Below, in pieces: positions 1 to 9,041 of a stretch of 64,000 bases of DNA (within the stretch, counting starts at the first letter, position 1; each line of letters opens with the position of its first letter). Under the pieces are notes generated by a model. That model worked only from the letters and a program-made list of their open reading frames with translations, was not told the origin of the DNA and searched no databases. Position numbers and translations under genes: made by a program. The DNA comes from an archaeon (GTDB lineage Archaea; Thermoproteota; Nitrososphaeria; Nitrososphaerales; Gagatemarchaeaceae): NCBI GenBank assembly GCA_021819105.1, contig JAKASK010000003.1:62001-126000 (forward strand), written 5' to 3'.

Positions 1-30
1 GGCTCTTCTCCAAAGACCGAGCCGGTCCGG

Positions 31-891
31 TCAGACCAGCACGTCGTACTTCTTCATCACGCCTGCCACGCTGTTGGCGACGTCCGACGCGGTGATGTGC
101 ATCCCTGAGCGGCTTGCGGCCTCCACTCCGGCCGCCCCGTTGACGTAGGCCGCGGCGCAGGCGGCGTCGAAGGGGAGGACCCCCTTCGCGAGCAGCCCCG
201 CGGTGACACCTGTGAGCACGTCCCCGGTCCCCCCGACGGTCATGGCGGGGGAGTGCATGCTGTTGAGCGCCAAACTCTCCCCGTCGGTGATGATGTCGGT
301 GGGCCCCTTGAGCAGCACGGTGATCCCCGCCCTCTTGGCCTGGGCCAAGGCCATCTCGGCCTTCCCGGCGGTGTCGCCAGGGAGCTTGACGCCGAAGAGC
401 CGCTCGAACTCCCCCGCGTGGGGGGTGACCACCGCCTTCGCGCCCCTGATCGCGGGGAGTATCTGAGGCCTGAGCGCGTCCGCGTCGACGACGAGGGACC
501 GCCCGTCCCCCTTCAGCTGGTTGATGGCGTGGGCAAGGTCGCCGGGCCTCTGCTCCCCGAGCCCGGGGCCGACGGCGAAGGCGTCCACCTTGGGTACCCA
601 TGCCATCAGCTTCGATATGTTCCCCCGGGTGAGCTTGGAGTCGGGCATGGGGACGACGATGAAGTCAGGCGAGAGGGCCCTCACCGCAGTCGCTATCGAA
701 GCAGGGACCGCGATGTACACCAGGTCGACCCCGGACCTCATGGCCCCTGTCCCGCAGAGGAAAGGGGCTCCGTGGTAGAGCCTACTCCCCCCCACCACGC
801 AGACGGTGCCGTTCGCCCTCTTGTGCGCGTCCTTCCGCCGGGGAGGGATGACCTTTGCGACCGTGTCAGCGTCGACGTTGATGGTGGTCAA
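31..891 (-). CDS. nnrD: ADP-dependent NAD(P)H-hydrate dehydratase
   Basis: This is a ribokinase-fold dehydratase that repairs hydrated NADH/NADPH (NADHX/NADPHX) in the cytosol. The 286 aa show the family pattern: an N-terminal G-T-V-C-V-V-G-G-S nucleotide-site loop, a G-P-G-L-G loop, T-P-H-A-G-E-F-E-R-L in the middle, L-L-K-G-P-T-D-I and a C-terminal G-G-T-G-D-V-L-T-G motif holding the catalytic Asp. The epimerase domain often fused to it in bacteria is absent, so this is a stand-alone dehydratase. It starts at TTG and follows the PRTase regulator gene by 9 nt on the same strand, so the two are probably co-transcribed. Confidence 0.9.
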   Translation of the reverse strand: MTTINVDADTVAKVIPPRRKDAHKRANGTVCVVGGSRLYHGAPFLCGTGAMRSGVDLVYIAVPASIATAVRALSPDFIVVPMPDSKLTRGNISKLMAWVPKVDAFAVGPGLGEQRPGDLAHAINQLKGDGRSLVVDADALRPQILPAIRGAKAVVTPHAGEFERLFGVKLPGDTAGKAEMALAQAKRAGITVLLKGPTDIITDGESLALNSMHSPAMTVGGTGDVLTGVTAGLLAKGVLPFDAACAAAYVNGAAGVEAASRSGMHITASDVANSVAGVMKKYDVLV

Positions 892-900
892 TGGGCTAGC

Positions 901-1641
901 CTAGTAGTTGTAGCGCTTCTGCTTCGGTTCCAGGGTGACAAGCGACTCTATGGGGCAGGTCAGCCCGAGCCTCCCCTTCAGCTTCGGCATCGACTGGTCG
1001 ATGGACGCGATGGAGAACACACCCACTATCTTCGCCCTCGCCCGTTCGCACATCCTCGTGAGCGCCTCCAGGGTCGTCCCTGACCTCACCAGGTCGTCGA
1101 CTATGAGTATGTGCTCCCCCTTCTTCAGGGCCGACTTCGGCAGGTACAGGTACTTCACAGAGGAGGGCCCGTAGACGGCCTTCTGCTCGACGAACTCGTC
1201 CACCCCCAGGTCCCTCTCCCCCCTTACCACCGCCAGGTTGACGTTGAACTCCCCCGCGACCTCGGCGGCCAGCGGGACCCCGTCCACCTCCATGGTCATG
1301 ACCCGGTCGACGGACATGAGGCTGAACTCGCTGTAGACCACCTTGGCTATCTGCCTGAGGAGCCCCACATTGGAGACCACCTCGCTCACGTCGTAGGAAC
1401 CGTCCTCGCCCACCTTCACCGCGTCCATGATCATCTTCCTGAGGAGCTTCTCCCTGAAGGTCGCGATGAACTTCTCGGACCTCGTCGCGCTTGGGAGGAC
1501 GTGCCCCCGGACATACCTGCTGAGGATCGGGGCCGAAAGCCCGAGGACCGCCGAGAGCTCCTTGTAGCTGTAGCTCTTCTTCAGGGTGGCGAGCAGCTCC
1601 ACGGACGAGATGCGCGTCTTCACGTCTGCGACCCTGCTCAT
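901..1641 (-). CDS. HTH-phosphoribosyltransferase regulator (GfcR-like)
   Basis: The 246 aa combine an N-terminal helix-turn-helix (about residues 10-50; S-Y-K-E-L-S-A-V-L-G-L-S-A-P-I-L-S-R-Y) with a type I phosphoribosyltransferase domain. The PRPP-binding signature is I-L-I-V-D-D-L-V-R-S-G-T-T near residue 185. Archaeal proteins of this build include GfcR, a sugar-metabolism activator of haloarchaea, and PyrE-like regulators, so DNA binding controlled by a phosphoribosylated ligand is likely. The target is not shown by the sequence. A TATA-like box lies about 35 nt upstream of the ATG. It heads a probable two-gene unit with nnrD. Confidence 0.8.
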   Translation of the reverse strand: MSRVADVKTRISSVELLATLKKSYSYKELSAVLGLSAPILSRYVRGHVLPSATRSEKFIATFREKLLRKMIMDAVKVGEDGSYDVSEVVSNVGLLRQIAKVVYSEFSLMSVDRVMTMEVDGVPLAAEVAGEFNVNLAVVRGERDLGVDEFVEQKAVYGPSSVKYLYLPKSALKKGEHILIVDDLVRSGTTLEALTRMCERARAKIVGVFSIASIDQSMPKLKGRLGLTCPIESLVTLEPKQKRYNY

Positions 1642-1710
1642 GCTTCCGCCTTCAGGGAGTTGCGGGATACGTGTAGATTAGTCTATCCCCTAGCGGCGAA
1701 AATTGCGTCC

Positions 1711-2997
1711 CTAGCCCGCCGCGGGGACGGCCCTGGGGCGACCGTCCAGGGCCCGGAGCTCCTTCATCAGAGCGAACCCGGCGGCCGAGGCGAGGAGCAG
1801 GGCGCCCAGCGCCTCGTAGACGGGGAGGATCCCGAAGGCGGCCACGAGGAGCCCCCCGGCGACTATCGCCGGCGGCCCCCCGACGAAGCTGAGGAGCCCG
1901 TCTATCGCGAAGTAACGGCCGCGCATGGGGGATGGGACGAGGTGCTGGGCGGAGGTGAGCCAGACGTTCCCGGCGAACCCCGTCCCCACCCCCATGACCA
2001 GGTTCGCGGCCACAGCCATCCAGACCGAAGGGAAGGCCCCCTGGAGCAGGACGGAGCCCCCGGAGAGCCCCCCATACATGAGCACCCAGACCTTCCCGGC
2101 GTGTGCCTGGGCGTTGGTCCTCCCCACCGCCAGGGACCCCGCCGCCCTCCCGACGACGTAGGCGGCGAGGACGACGCCGAAGACCAGGGCGTCGGCTCTG
2201 AGGGCGACGCTGACGTAGACGACCACGAAGAACCCGGGGACGGACGCGAGGAAGTTGAAGACCGCGGCGGAGACCGAGAGTTGCAGCAGCCCCTTCTGGG
2301 TCCAGAGCCACCTGAACCCTTCGCGCGCCTGGGAGCCCATCTTCGGGCGGGGGGCACCCGGCCCCCTGGGGTTGGCTCCGGCGCGGAACCTGAGGAGCAT
2401 GAGGGCGGAGAAGGCGGCGGCCACGGCGTAGCCCGCTGCGCCGAAGGCGAAGGCGAAGGACGCGCCTGCGAAGACGACGAGGGCGCCTCCGACGAAGTTC
2501 GAGGCGGAGCTGGCAAGCATGTAGCCCGAGCGGGTCAGCCCGTTGGCGTCCGTCACCTCCTCGGGGGCCACCAGGTCGGGGAGGACAGAGTGGTCTGTGG
2601 AGCGGTAGAGTTCCGTGGCCCCGTTCCAGGCGAATACGATGGCCACCACGGCCACGAGGGAGAGCCCGAAGGCGGCGGTCATGGCCGCGAGGAGGCCAAG
2701 GCTCGCTACGCGGACCGAGTTTGCGACGAGCAGAAGGCGGCGTCTGTCGTGCCTGTCGACCCAGACCCCGGCCGGGAGCGAGAAAATCACCGCCGCGAGG
2801 GTCTCCGACGCGCCGACTATGGTCACCGCGAGGGGGGAGTTGGTCAGGACGAAGACGTACCAGATCACCGCCAGGTTCCCCACCTGGCCGGCCATGGACG
2901 AGGCGATGTTCATCCCGAAGTAGTCCCAGAAGTTCCTGTTTCGCAGGAGGCCCCGGCGCGGTGTGGCTGCCAAGCGGCCGGCGTGGTCGGGGGCCAC
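1711..2997 (-). CDS. MFS transporter
   Basis: A 428 aa integral membrane protein with about 12 hydrophobic segments and the MFS loop motif near residues 80-90 (V-D-R-H-D-R-R-R-L). The overall pattern (W-Y-V-F-V-L-T-N-S-P near the start, paired six-helix halves, A-x-x-x-x-G-x-x-x-G stretches) fits the drug/efflux branch of the major facilitator superfamily, but the substrate cannot be read from the sequence. The GTG start lies about 7 nt downstream of the transcription start expected from the TATA box it shares with the divergent tgtA. Confidence 0.8.
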   Translation of the reverse strand: MAPDHAGRLAATPRRGLLRNRNFWDYFGMNIASSMAGQVGNLAVIWYVFVLTNSPLAVTIVGASETLAAVIFSLPAGVWVDRHDRRRLLLVANSVRVASLGLLAAMTAAFGLSLVAVVAIVFAWNGATELYRSTDHSVLPDLVAPEEVTDANGLTRSGYMLASSASNFVGGALVVFAGASFAFAFGAAGYAVAAAFSALMLLRFRAGANPRGPGAPRPKMGSQAREGFRWLWTQKGLLQLSVSAAVFNFLASVPGFFVVVYVSVALRADALVFGVVLAAYVVGRAAGSLAVGRTNAQAHAGKVWVLMYGGLSGGSVLLQGAFPSVWMAVAANLVMGVGTGFAGNVWLTSAQHLVPSPMRGRYFAIDGLLSFVGGPPAIVAGGLLVAAFGILPVYEALGALLLASAAGFALMKELRALDGRPRAVPAAG

Positions 2998-3022
2998 TAC
3001 TAATCTTGACAGGTGCCCTCTC

Positions 3023-3036
3023 AGCGCTTATAGCGA
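3023..3036. promoter_or_regulatory. Shared palindromic TATA box of two divergent genes
   Basis: The sequence AGCGCTTATAGCG is nearly self-complementary around CTTATAG/CTATAAG. It lies about 27 nt upstream of the tgtA ATG on the plus strand and about 33 nt upstream of the MFS GTG on the minus strand. A single TBP site could therefore serve both directions, with tgtA leaderless. Confidence 0.55.
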
Positions 3037-3058
3037 CCGCCCCGGCGGCGCACCCCTG

Positions 3059-4528
3059 ATGGGATTCACCTTCGAGGTCAAGGAGACCGACCTCCTCGGC
3101 AGGGTGGGGGAGATCGGCGTGGGAGGGAAGACCCTGGAGACCCCCTACATGTTCCCCGTGATACACCCTGTCAGCCAGCTGATCCCGACCCAGGAACTCG
3201 CGTCCATGGGGTACCGGGGCCTCATGACCAACTCCTACATCATCCGCTCGAGGCGGATGGAGGAAGCGCTCGACAAGGGGATACACTCCCTGCTCGGCTA
3301 CGACGGGGTGTTCATCACAGACTCGGGGGGGTACCAGGTGCTCGAGTACGGCGACCTGGAGATAGGCTACAGGGAAGTGGCGGAGTTTCAGGCGCGGATC
3401 GGCTCGGAACTGGCGGTGACCCTCGACAGGCCGACGGGGTACCCTCAGAGCAGGCCGGTGGCGAAGTCGACGGTGGACTACAGCTTCCAGAACGCGAAGG
3501 CGACCCTGGAAGAGTACGGCGACAGAAAGACCGTCTGGGTGGGGCCCATCCAGGGGGGGCTCTATGGCGACCTGGTGAGGAAGTCCGCGAAGGCCCTGGT
3601 CGGCGCAGGGTTCGGGTTCCTCGCGCTGGGGAGCCCGGTCCAGGTGATGGAGAACTACATGTTCTCCGACCTGGTCGACATGATAATGGCTGCGAGGCGC
3701 GCCATCCCCTACTCCACGCCGCTCCACCTGTTCGGGGCGGGACACCCGCTCACCATGCCGCTGGCCGTGGCGCTTGGGTGCGACACCTTCGACTCTGCGA
3801 GCTACGTCCTCTTCGCGAGGAGCGGGAGGTACATGACGAGGAGCGGGGTCCTCACCCTCCAGTCGATGAAGTACCTCCCCTGCAGCTGCCCCGCATGCGC
3901 GGCCACCAGCGCGAGGGAGCTGACGGAGATGGAGCACAGGGAGCGGACGCGGGTCCTCTCGCTCCACAACCTGCACGTCCTGAGGGAGGAGATCGAGGCG
4001 TGCAAGGAGGCGATATCGGAGGGGAGGCTCTGGGACCTCGTGGAGGAGAAGTCCATGGCGCACCCCAGGCTCAGGGACGCCTTCGCAAGGATGGCGAGGT
4101 ACTCGAAGGACCTCGAGGTCGGGACCCCAGCGATCAAGGACAGAGGGCTCTTCGTGCGGAGCACCCTGGACCTGCTGAGGCCGGAGTTCGCAATCGCGAA
4201 GGAGAAGCTGGCGGGGGCGATGAAGAAGTCGTCGAAGGCCGCGATGATAGTGCAGGGGGAGGGAGCCGAAACCGAGGGAGGCGACGCCTACGGGGTCCAC
4301 CCGGTGCTCGGGCCGTACCCGGCGGAGCTGCGGTTCCAGTATCCGTTCAGCCAGACAGAGGCCGCGCAGGCGCAGAACGTCCCCCCGGACCCGAAGAAGG
4401 TCCTGAAGGCGATGGGGTATGACCGCGTGACGGCGCCCCCGAGCGGGCAGAGGAAGCCGGCTAGGAGTAGACGGACCCGGAGGGCCGCTTCTCCTTCTCC
4501 TCGAGCATCTTCAGCTCCCCCTCGATGA
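3059..4528 (+). CDS. tgtA: Archaeosine tRNA-guanine transglycosylase
   Basis: It exchanges guanine-15 of tRNA for preQ0 on the way to archaeosine. The TGT barrel is clear: N-S-Y-I-I-R-S, then D-S-G-G-Y-Q-V-L-E-Y-G with the catalytic Asp, and later G-C-D-T-F-D-S-A-S-Y with the nucleophile Asp. A zinc site follows (C-S-C-P-A-C and a His about 35 residues later). The C-terminal region has V-H-P-V-L-G-P-Y-P-A-E-L and Y-P-F-S-Q. At 489 aa it seems to lack the usual C-terminal PUA domain, which may be encoded elsewhere as in split TgtA systems. The ATG at 3059 fits a leaderless start. Its last 68 nt overlap the convergent PAC2 gene. Confidence 0.9.
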   Translation: MGFTFEVKETDLLGRVGEIGVGGKTLETPYMFPVIHPVSQLIPTQELASMGYRGLMTNSYIIRSRRMEEALDKGIHSLLGYDGVFITDSGGYQVLEYGDLEIGYREVAEFQARIGSELAVTLDRPTGYPQSRPVAKSTVDYSFQNAKATLEEYGDRKTVWVGPIQGGLYGDLVRKSAKALVGAGFGFLALGSPVQVMENYMFSDLVDMIMAARRAIPYSTPLHLFGAGHPLTMPLAVALGCDTFDSASYVLFARSGRYMTRSGVLTLQSMKYLPCSCPACAATSARELTEMEHRERTRVLSLHNLHVLREEIEACKEAISEGRLWDLVEEKSMAHPRLRDAFARMARYSKDLEVGTPAIKDRGLFVRSTLDLLRPEFAIAKEKLAGAMKKSSKAAMIVQGEGAETEGGDAYGVHPVLGPYPAELRFQYPFSQTEAAQAQNVPPDPKKVLKAMGYDRVTAPPSGQRKPARSRRTRRAASPSPRASSAPPR

Positions 4529-5162
4529 CCTCGGCCCCCTTGATCAGCGGGGCCGTGTTGGCCGTGAAACCGTACCTCTTGGAGAGGAACTCGACCGCGG
4601 CTGCCGCAGCCCTCGGGTCCACCCTCTCGGTGTTGGAGTAGGCGAGGACCGCGACGGCAGGGAAGGACTTCATCTCGAAGGCGTTGAGGAGCGACGCCAC
4701 GGGCCCGACTATCATCCGGTCTTCCTCGAAGACCGGCTCCCCGGGCGCGCCCCCGGCGGCGACGAAGGCGCTGGTCATCGCGAGCTTGTAGCGGTGGTCG
4801 TCGTTCTTCAGCCCCTCGTCCAGGCCGCCGACGAGGGCGACCTCCTTGACCCCCGACTTCATTATCCAGTCGGCCAGCTGCCTGTAGAACTCGTTCTCCT
4901 TCTCCCTGACGGGGGAGACCTCTGCCTTCAGGAGTGTGAGCTCCCCGGCGGAGAAGATCTCGTAGGGCGTGGATATCCTCCCGTCCTGCTGCGACGCGAC
5001 CGCGGGGGCGTGCTCGTAGTCGATGAAGCACCTCCTCTCTGCCTTCAGCTCGGTGATGAGGAACTTCACGCTCCAGTAACCGGTCGCCCCGATGCCGTGG
5101 AAACCCGCTATGAGCGAAGTCCCGTCGAGCCGCGAGCCCTCTGGAATGACCTTCAGGACCAT
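4461..5162 (-). CDS. PAC2-family protein
   Basis: A 233 aa cytosolic protein with the PAC2 fold. The N-terminal I-A-G-F-H-G-I-G-A-T-G-Y is the family's glycine-rich loop, followed by alternating strands with G-G-L-D-E-G and a V-G-P-V-A-S-L-L-N-A-F motif. Archaeal relatives are annotated as proteasome-assembly chaperone 2-like (PbaA/PbaB), a role inferred from eukaryotic PAC2. Nothing here separates a chaperone from another role. A TATA-like GCTTAAAG lies 30 nt before the ATG. The 3' end overlaps tgtA convergently. Confidence 0.8.
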   Translation of the reverse strand: MVLKVIPEGSRLDGTSLIAGFHGIGATGYWSVKFLITELKAERRCFIDYEHAPAVASQQDGRISTPYEIFSAGELTLLKAEVSPVREKENEFYRQLADWIMKSGVKEVALVGGLDEGLKNDDHRYKLAMTSAFVAAGGAPGEPVFEEDRMIVGPVASLLNAFEMKSFPAVAVLAYSNTERVDPRAAAAAVEFLSKRYGFTANTAPLIKGAEVIEGELKMLEEKEKRPSGSVYS

Positions 5163-5189
5163 CGGTTCACCCTCGCCCCTGGGGGCTCT

Positions 5190-7592
5190 TTAAGCAGGCG
5201 GCGCTGTCGCCGGGCTCGGCGACGGGGCGGGCGGAGACGGCTGGGAGGTCTGCTCTGCCGGCTTCCTCCCCCTGACCTGGAGGACCAGGCCCACGACCAG
5301 CAGAATCAGCGCGGCCAGGATGAGGTAGACGAGGACGGAGAGTGTGGAGCCGGACCCGGTCACAGCCGGCCCGACCTTTGCCTGTAGGGACTGGATGGAC
5401 GCGCCCAGGGTGGCGCCTGTCCCGGTCACCGTCGAGCCCAGGGTGGAGAACCCGTTGCCGACGAGGCCGTCAAGCGAAGCGAGCGAACCCTGGATGGTCG
5501 AAAGCGCCCCCTGGATCCCGCCCAGCGAGACCTGGCCGACCCCGAGGGTCGCGCTGGTCGCCAGCCCCGTCCCGTCCCCTGCCACCACGGAGTAGACCTG
5601 GCTCTGGAGGTTGGGGACGGTGAAGTTCCCCTGGGCAGTGCCGGCCTGGGACACGGTGACGTTGGCGAGCGAGACTGTCTCCCCCTCCCACCTCAGGGTG
5701 AGGGACAGGGTGGAGGTCGGCGTGAACCCTCCTGCGACGAAGCCGACCGTGTCACCCGGGGCCGCGTCCTTGGCGTTGGAGGTCAAGTTCAGCGACGTCG
5801 GGACCTCGCCTATCATCGTCAGGAAGGGGCTGTCCTTGTATGTCCCCTGGACCTGGGCGTAGTTCCCGGTGAAGAGGACCCAGACCTTGCCGTTCAGAGC
5901 CTCGGCGGTGAAGTAGTCGCCGTACTGGGGGACCACGAAGCTCCCCCCGAAGCCGTTGGAGGTGATGTAGTCGTAGAGCGAGGGGTCCGAGTTGGGCTCG
6001 TTGGACACGCTCGTAGCCCTGACGAAGGAGAAGGTGCTCCCCCCGTCGTGCGATATGTCGACCCCCACGTCGAGCCTGTGCTCGAATGGGTCGAACTGGC
6101 TCGTGTAATAGGCGAGGACCACCGCCCCGGTGCTCTGGTCGACCGAGAGCGTCGGCTGTATCTCCACTCCCTGGGCGGACACCTGTGCCGGGCTCGACCA
6201 GGTCGCGCCCCCGTCGCTGGAACTGGCAAAGAAGATCGCCGACGTCCCGCAGTTCCCCGGGTTGTCGGAGGCCAGGGCCGGGTCGTTGGTGAACCGGTAG
6301 TAGAAGCCGGACACGCAGAGCGGGATCGCGAAGTAGAGGTCACCTCCGCCCCCCGCCGCGAAGGTCGGCTCGGACGCGGTCCTGAACTGCTCGGTGGCGA
6401 AACCGTTGACCACAGTGTCGCCCGCGAGCTGGGTCCCCGCCCCCATGAAGCTGAGCACCGTGTGGGCCGGCCCGAAGGACGCCCCTCCCGGCGGCGAGGA
6501 GGCGACGCTGCAGTAGACCGGACCGTAGGTGGTGGGGGTCCCGAAGTTGCACCATGTGACGTAGACGTGGCCGCTGGAGTCTACGGCCGGCGTGGAGAAG
6601 GCCACGAACTTGTCGGACCCGGAGACCACCGGCTTGGACCCTCCCGACAGCATCGTGCAGGAGAGGGTCGGCGAGCAGAGCGCGAGGTAGGTCGAGCTCT
6701 CCCCGTTGGCGAAGAAGTGGTCCCAGGCCACGTAGACGTAGCCGTAGTAGGGGGAAGAAGCGCTGTTGTCCACGGCGATGGTGTCCTTGTCCTCGAAGGA
6801 CGCCTGGCCGCAGCCGCCGAGGCCGCACTGGAAGCTCAGGTTCCCGTAGACCAGATGCGCCGTCCAGCAGGGATTGGTGTAGGAGGTGTTGAGCGGGGTG
6901 GAGCAGTCGACGGCCGGATTCCAGAGGTTGGAGTTGGACTTTTGGATCATGACCCCGCTGGCCCCGCTGTTGGGGTCTATGGCGAGGGAGGCGAAGTAGA
7001 AGGTCCCATCGGGGGCGGCGGCGACCGACGGGTCGCCCCAGGACGCGAGGAACCCGGTGACGTCGCGGCCGGAGGTGAGGTTCGCCTCGGTCACCTGCAG
7101 GCCGGGGAGGTCGTTGCTCTTCGCCACAGTCGCGCCTCCGTCGGCGGAGGTCGTGAACCCGGTCACGGACTCTGTGTAGCCGTCGGGGCAGTCCTGGGCG
7201 AGGAGGACAGGGCAGAAGAAGTACCTGCCGTCGTTGTACCCGCCGACCACCTGCTGGGTGTTCGCGGGGTTCACCGCGACCGAAGTCTCGCTCTGAGGGG
7301 CGTAGCTGGAGTCGTTGATGAACCAGGTCATCCCCGCGGGGACCCCCTGGGGGATCGCCGAGGTGGCCGAGGGGCTAAGGGTGGAGGGCGTCCCCTTGGC
7401 GCTGGGAAAGTCCTTCGACAGGGCCACGAGCCCGATGCTGGACACCGGGGCGTGGTACACCGAGGCGGCGCCCGAGTTGTAGGACACGGGCGGCGTGGCG
7501 ACGGGGGTGGCCCCGCCCGCAAAGATGGGAGCCGCGGTGCCCAGCAGCATGATGGCGACCACGCCGAGGGCGAGCGGTCCCGCTAATCTCAA
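5190..7592 (-). CDS. Secreted, membrane-anchored sialidase-like protein
   Basis: An 800 aa exported protein with a signal peptide (hydrophobic residues about 5-25), a large ectodomain and a C-terminal transmembrane helix (about 755-775) followed by a short basic/proline-rich cytosolic tail. Repeated Asp-box-like motifs (S-x-D-G-G-A-T/S-W, for example T-S-A-D-G-G-A-T, S-S-D-G-G-A-T-W, S-H-D-G-G-S-T-F) mark a BNR/sialidase-type beta-propeller. Before the anchor lies a low-complexity S/T/G-rich coiled stalk. Catalytic activity is unproven, because Asp boxes also occur in non-enzymatic propellers. The TTG start lies 28 nt after ATTTAAGG. Confidence 0.65.
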   Translation of the reverse strand: MRLAGPLALGVVAIMLLGTAAPIFAGGATPVATPPVSYNSGAASVYHAPVSSIGLVALSKDFPSAKGTPSTLSPSATSAIPQGVPAGMTWFINDSSYAPQSETSVAVNPANTQQVVGGYNDGRYFFCPVLLAQDCPDGYTESVTGFTTSADGGATVAKSNDLPGLQVTEANLTSGRDVTGFLASWGDPSVAAAPDGTFYFASLAIDPNSGASGVMIQKSNSNLWNPAVDCSTPLNTSYTNPCWTAHLVYGNLSFQCGLGGCGQASFEDKDTIAVDNSASSPYYGYVYVAWDHFFANGESSTYLALCSPTLSCTMLSGGSKPVVSGSDKFVAFSTPAVDSSGHVYVTWCNFGTPTTYGPVYCSVASSPPGGASFGPAHTVLSFMGAGTQLAGDTVVNGFATEQFRTASEPTFAAGGGGDLYFAIPLCVSGFYYRFTNDPALASDNPGNCGTSAIFFASSSDGGATWSSPAQVSAQGVEIQPTLSVDQSTGAVVLAYYTSQFDPFEHRLDVGVDISHDGGSTFSFVRATSVSNEPNSDPSLYDYITSNGFGGSFVVPQYGDYFTAEALNGKVWVLFTGNYAQVQGTYKDSPFLTMIGEVPTSLNLTSNAKDAAPGDTVGFVAGGFTPTSTLSLTLRWEGETVSLANVTVSQAGTAQGNFTVPNLQSQVYSVVAGDGTGLATSATLGVGQVSLGGIQGALSTIQGSLASLDGLVGNGFSTLGSTVTGTGATLGASIQSLQAKVGPAVTGSGSTLSVLVYLILAALILLVVGLVLQVRGRKPAEQTSQPSPPAPSPSPATAPPA

Positions 7593-7616
7593 CGTCGGCT
7601 CGGCCCGACGGCCCTC

Positions 7617-7624
7617 ATTTAAGG
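7617..7624 (-). promoter_or_regulatory. TATA box of the sialidase-like gene
   Basis: ATTTAAGG (minus strand CCTTAAAT) lies about 28 nt upstream of the TTG at 7592, consistent with a leaderless transcript. Confidence 0.5.
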
Positions 7625-7721
7625 ACGATTGGAAAATCCCGGGTTTTACACGACCCCGGGAGCCCGCGGAGAAAGGCTTAACTACGTAGCGAAAACGGTT
7701 TTTTCAAGAGTTTTCGAATCG

Positions 7722-8978
7722 TTGGAAGTCAAGGTACTGGGAGCCGCCAGGCAGGTCGGCCGCTCCGCGTTTCTCGTCTCTCACAAGGACACCAAGATCC
7801 TGCTGGACTACGGCGCCATGACCACGAAGGTGCCAGGGTTCCCAATGCACGTCCCCCCCAAGGGGATACAGGGCCTGGTGTTGAGCCACGCCCACCTCGA
7901 CCACTCGGGGGCGGCCCCGCTCCACTTCCTCAGCGGCACCATGAAGCTCCACGCGACCCCGGTGACCTCCGAGCTGTCCAACCTGCTCATTCAGGATTTC
8001 ATCAAGATCTCGGGCCAGTACCTGCCCTTCGAGTTCCTCGACCTGATGGCGATGAACTCCAACACCGTGAACCACGGGTACCTGGAGCCGTTCCAGATAG
8101 GGGACTTTACGATCCAGTTCTACGATGCTGGGCACATACCGGGCTCCGCCGTGGTCTCGGTAGAGGCCGGGAACAAGCGCCTGCTATACACCGGAGACAT
8201 CAACGGTGAGGAAACCAACCTCCTCGCGGGCTCATGGAAGAACCTCGGCGAAGCCGACATGGTGATCACGGAGAGCACCTACGCCACCGCCGACCACCCG
8301 GGGAGGAAGAAGGCGGAGGACGAGCTGTTCGAGTTCGCCAACACGGTGGTGGAGAGGGGAGGGGTACTCCTCGTACCTGCGTTCTCCGTCGGGAGGGCCC
8401 AGGAGATCGCCATGACCCTGGTGAAGAACGGGTTCAGGCACCCCATCGCCATGGACGGGATGGCCCTGAAAGTGAACGGGATTCTGCTCCGCTACCAGGA
8501 GTTCCTGCGCGACCCGACTGCCCTCAGAAGGATGCTGGAAGGCATCGAAGAGGTGACCAGCTGGACCCAGAGGAGGCGGCTGGTGAGGAGGCCTGGAGTG
8601 ATCATCTCGCCCGCCGGCATGCTCGTGGGCGGCTCGTCGATATTCTACAACGAGCACCTCTCCATGGACGAGAAGAACGGCATCGGGATAGTCAGCTTCC
8701 AGGTCCCCGGGACCCCTGGGAGGACCCTCATCGACAAGGGGCTCACGATATACAGAGGAAAGCCGACCAAGGTAAAGGCAGAGGTCAAGCGCTTCGACTT
8801 CAGCTCCCACTCGGGGAGGTCTTCCCTGCTCAGCGACCTGAAGGGGGTCGGCGGGAGCCCGAAGTTCCTCACCGTCCACGGCGAGGAGGAGTCGTGCCTC
8901 GCGCTGGCCAAGGAGCTCCACGACGGGTTCGGGGCCGAGGCCACGGCCGCCACCCCTGGTCAAGAGTTCACGGTCTGA
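7722..8978 (+). CDS. Beta-CASP metallo-beta-lactamase RNase (aCPSF2-like)
   Basis: A 418 aa RNA nuclease of the archaeal CPSF/RNase J group. It has the MBL signature S-H-A-H-L-D-H-S-G near residue 55, further metal ligands in D-A-G-H-I-P-G-S-A and Y-T-G-D-I-N-G, then a beta-CASP insert and a late S-S-H-S-G-R-S motif. No KH domains precede it, which favours aCPSF2 or a related 3'-end/exonuclease enzyme over aCPSF1. The TTG at 7722 was chosen because V-K-V-L-G-A-A-R-Q-V-G-R-S is the usual family N-terminus. Longer in-frame starts would add unrelated residues. Confidence 0.85.
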   Translation: MEVKVLGAARQVGRSAFLVSHKDTKILLDYGAMTTKVPGFPMHVPPKGIQGLVLSHAHLDHSGAAPLHFLSGTMKLHATPVTSELSNLLIQDFIKISGQYLPFEFLDLMAMNSNTVNHGYLEPFQIGDFTIQFYDAGHIPGSAVVSVEAGNKRLLYTGDINGEETNLLAGSWKNLGEADMVITESTYATADHPGRKKAEDELFEFANTVVERGGVLLVPAFSVGRAQEIAMTLVKNGFRHPIAMDGMALKVNGILLRYQEFLRDPTALRRMLEGIEEVTSWTQRRRLVRRPGVIISPAGMLVGGSSIFYNEHLSMDEKNGIGIVSFQVPGTPGRTLIDKGLTIYRGKPTKVKAEVKRFDFSSHSGRSSLLSDLKGVGGSPKFLTVHGEEESCLALAKELHDGFGAEATAATPGQEFTV

Positions 8979-9008
8979 CCGGGGCAGGGCCCCCAGGCGG
9001 CGTCGAAA

Positions 9009-9017
9009 CTAAATACT
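9009..9017 (+). promoter_or_regulatory. TATA box of the presenilin-like gene
   Basis: CTAAATAC lies about 29 nt upstream of the TTG at 9042, the spacing seen at other leaderless genes in the window. Confidence 0.45.
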
Positions 9018-9041
9018 CTGCGGCGCCGGCAGCGGACAGAT

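Noticed and set aside
1652-4300. Very long open frames opposite MFS, tgtA and many other genes
   Set aside because: High GC gives few stop codons in shadow frames. Their translations are rich in Arg/Pro/Gly and cover recognised genes on the other strand or frame.
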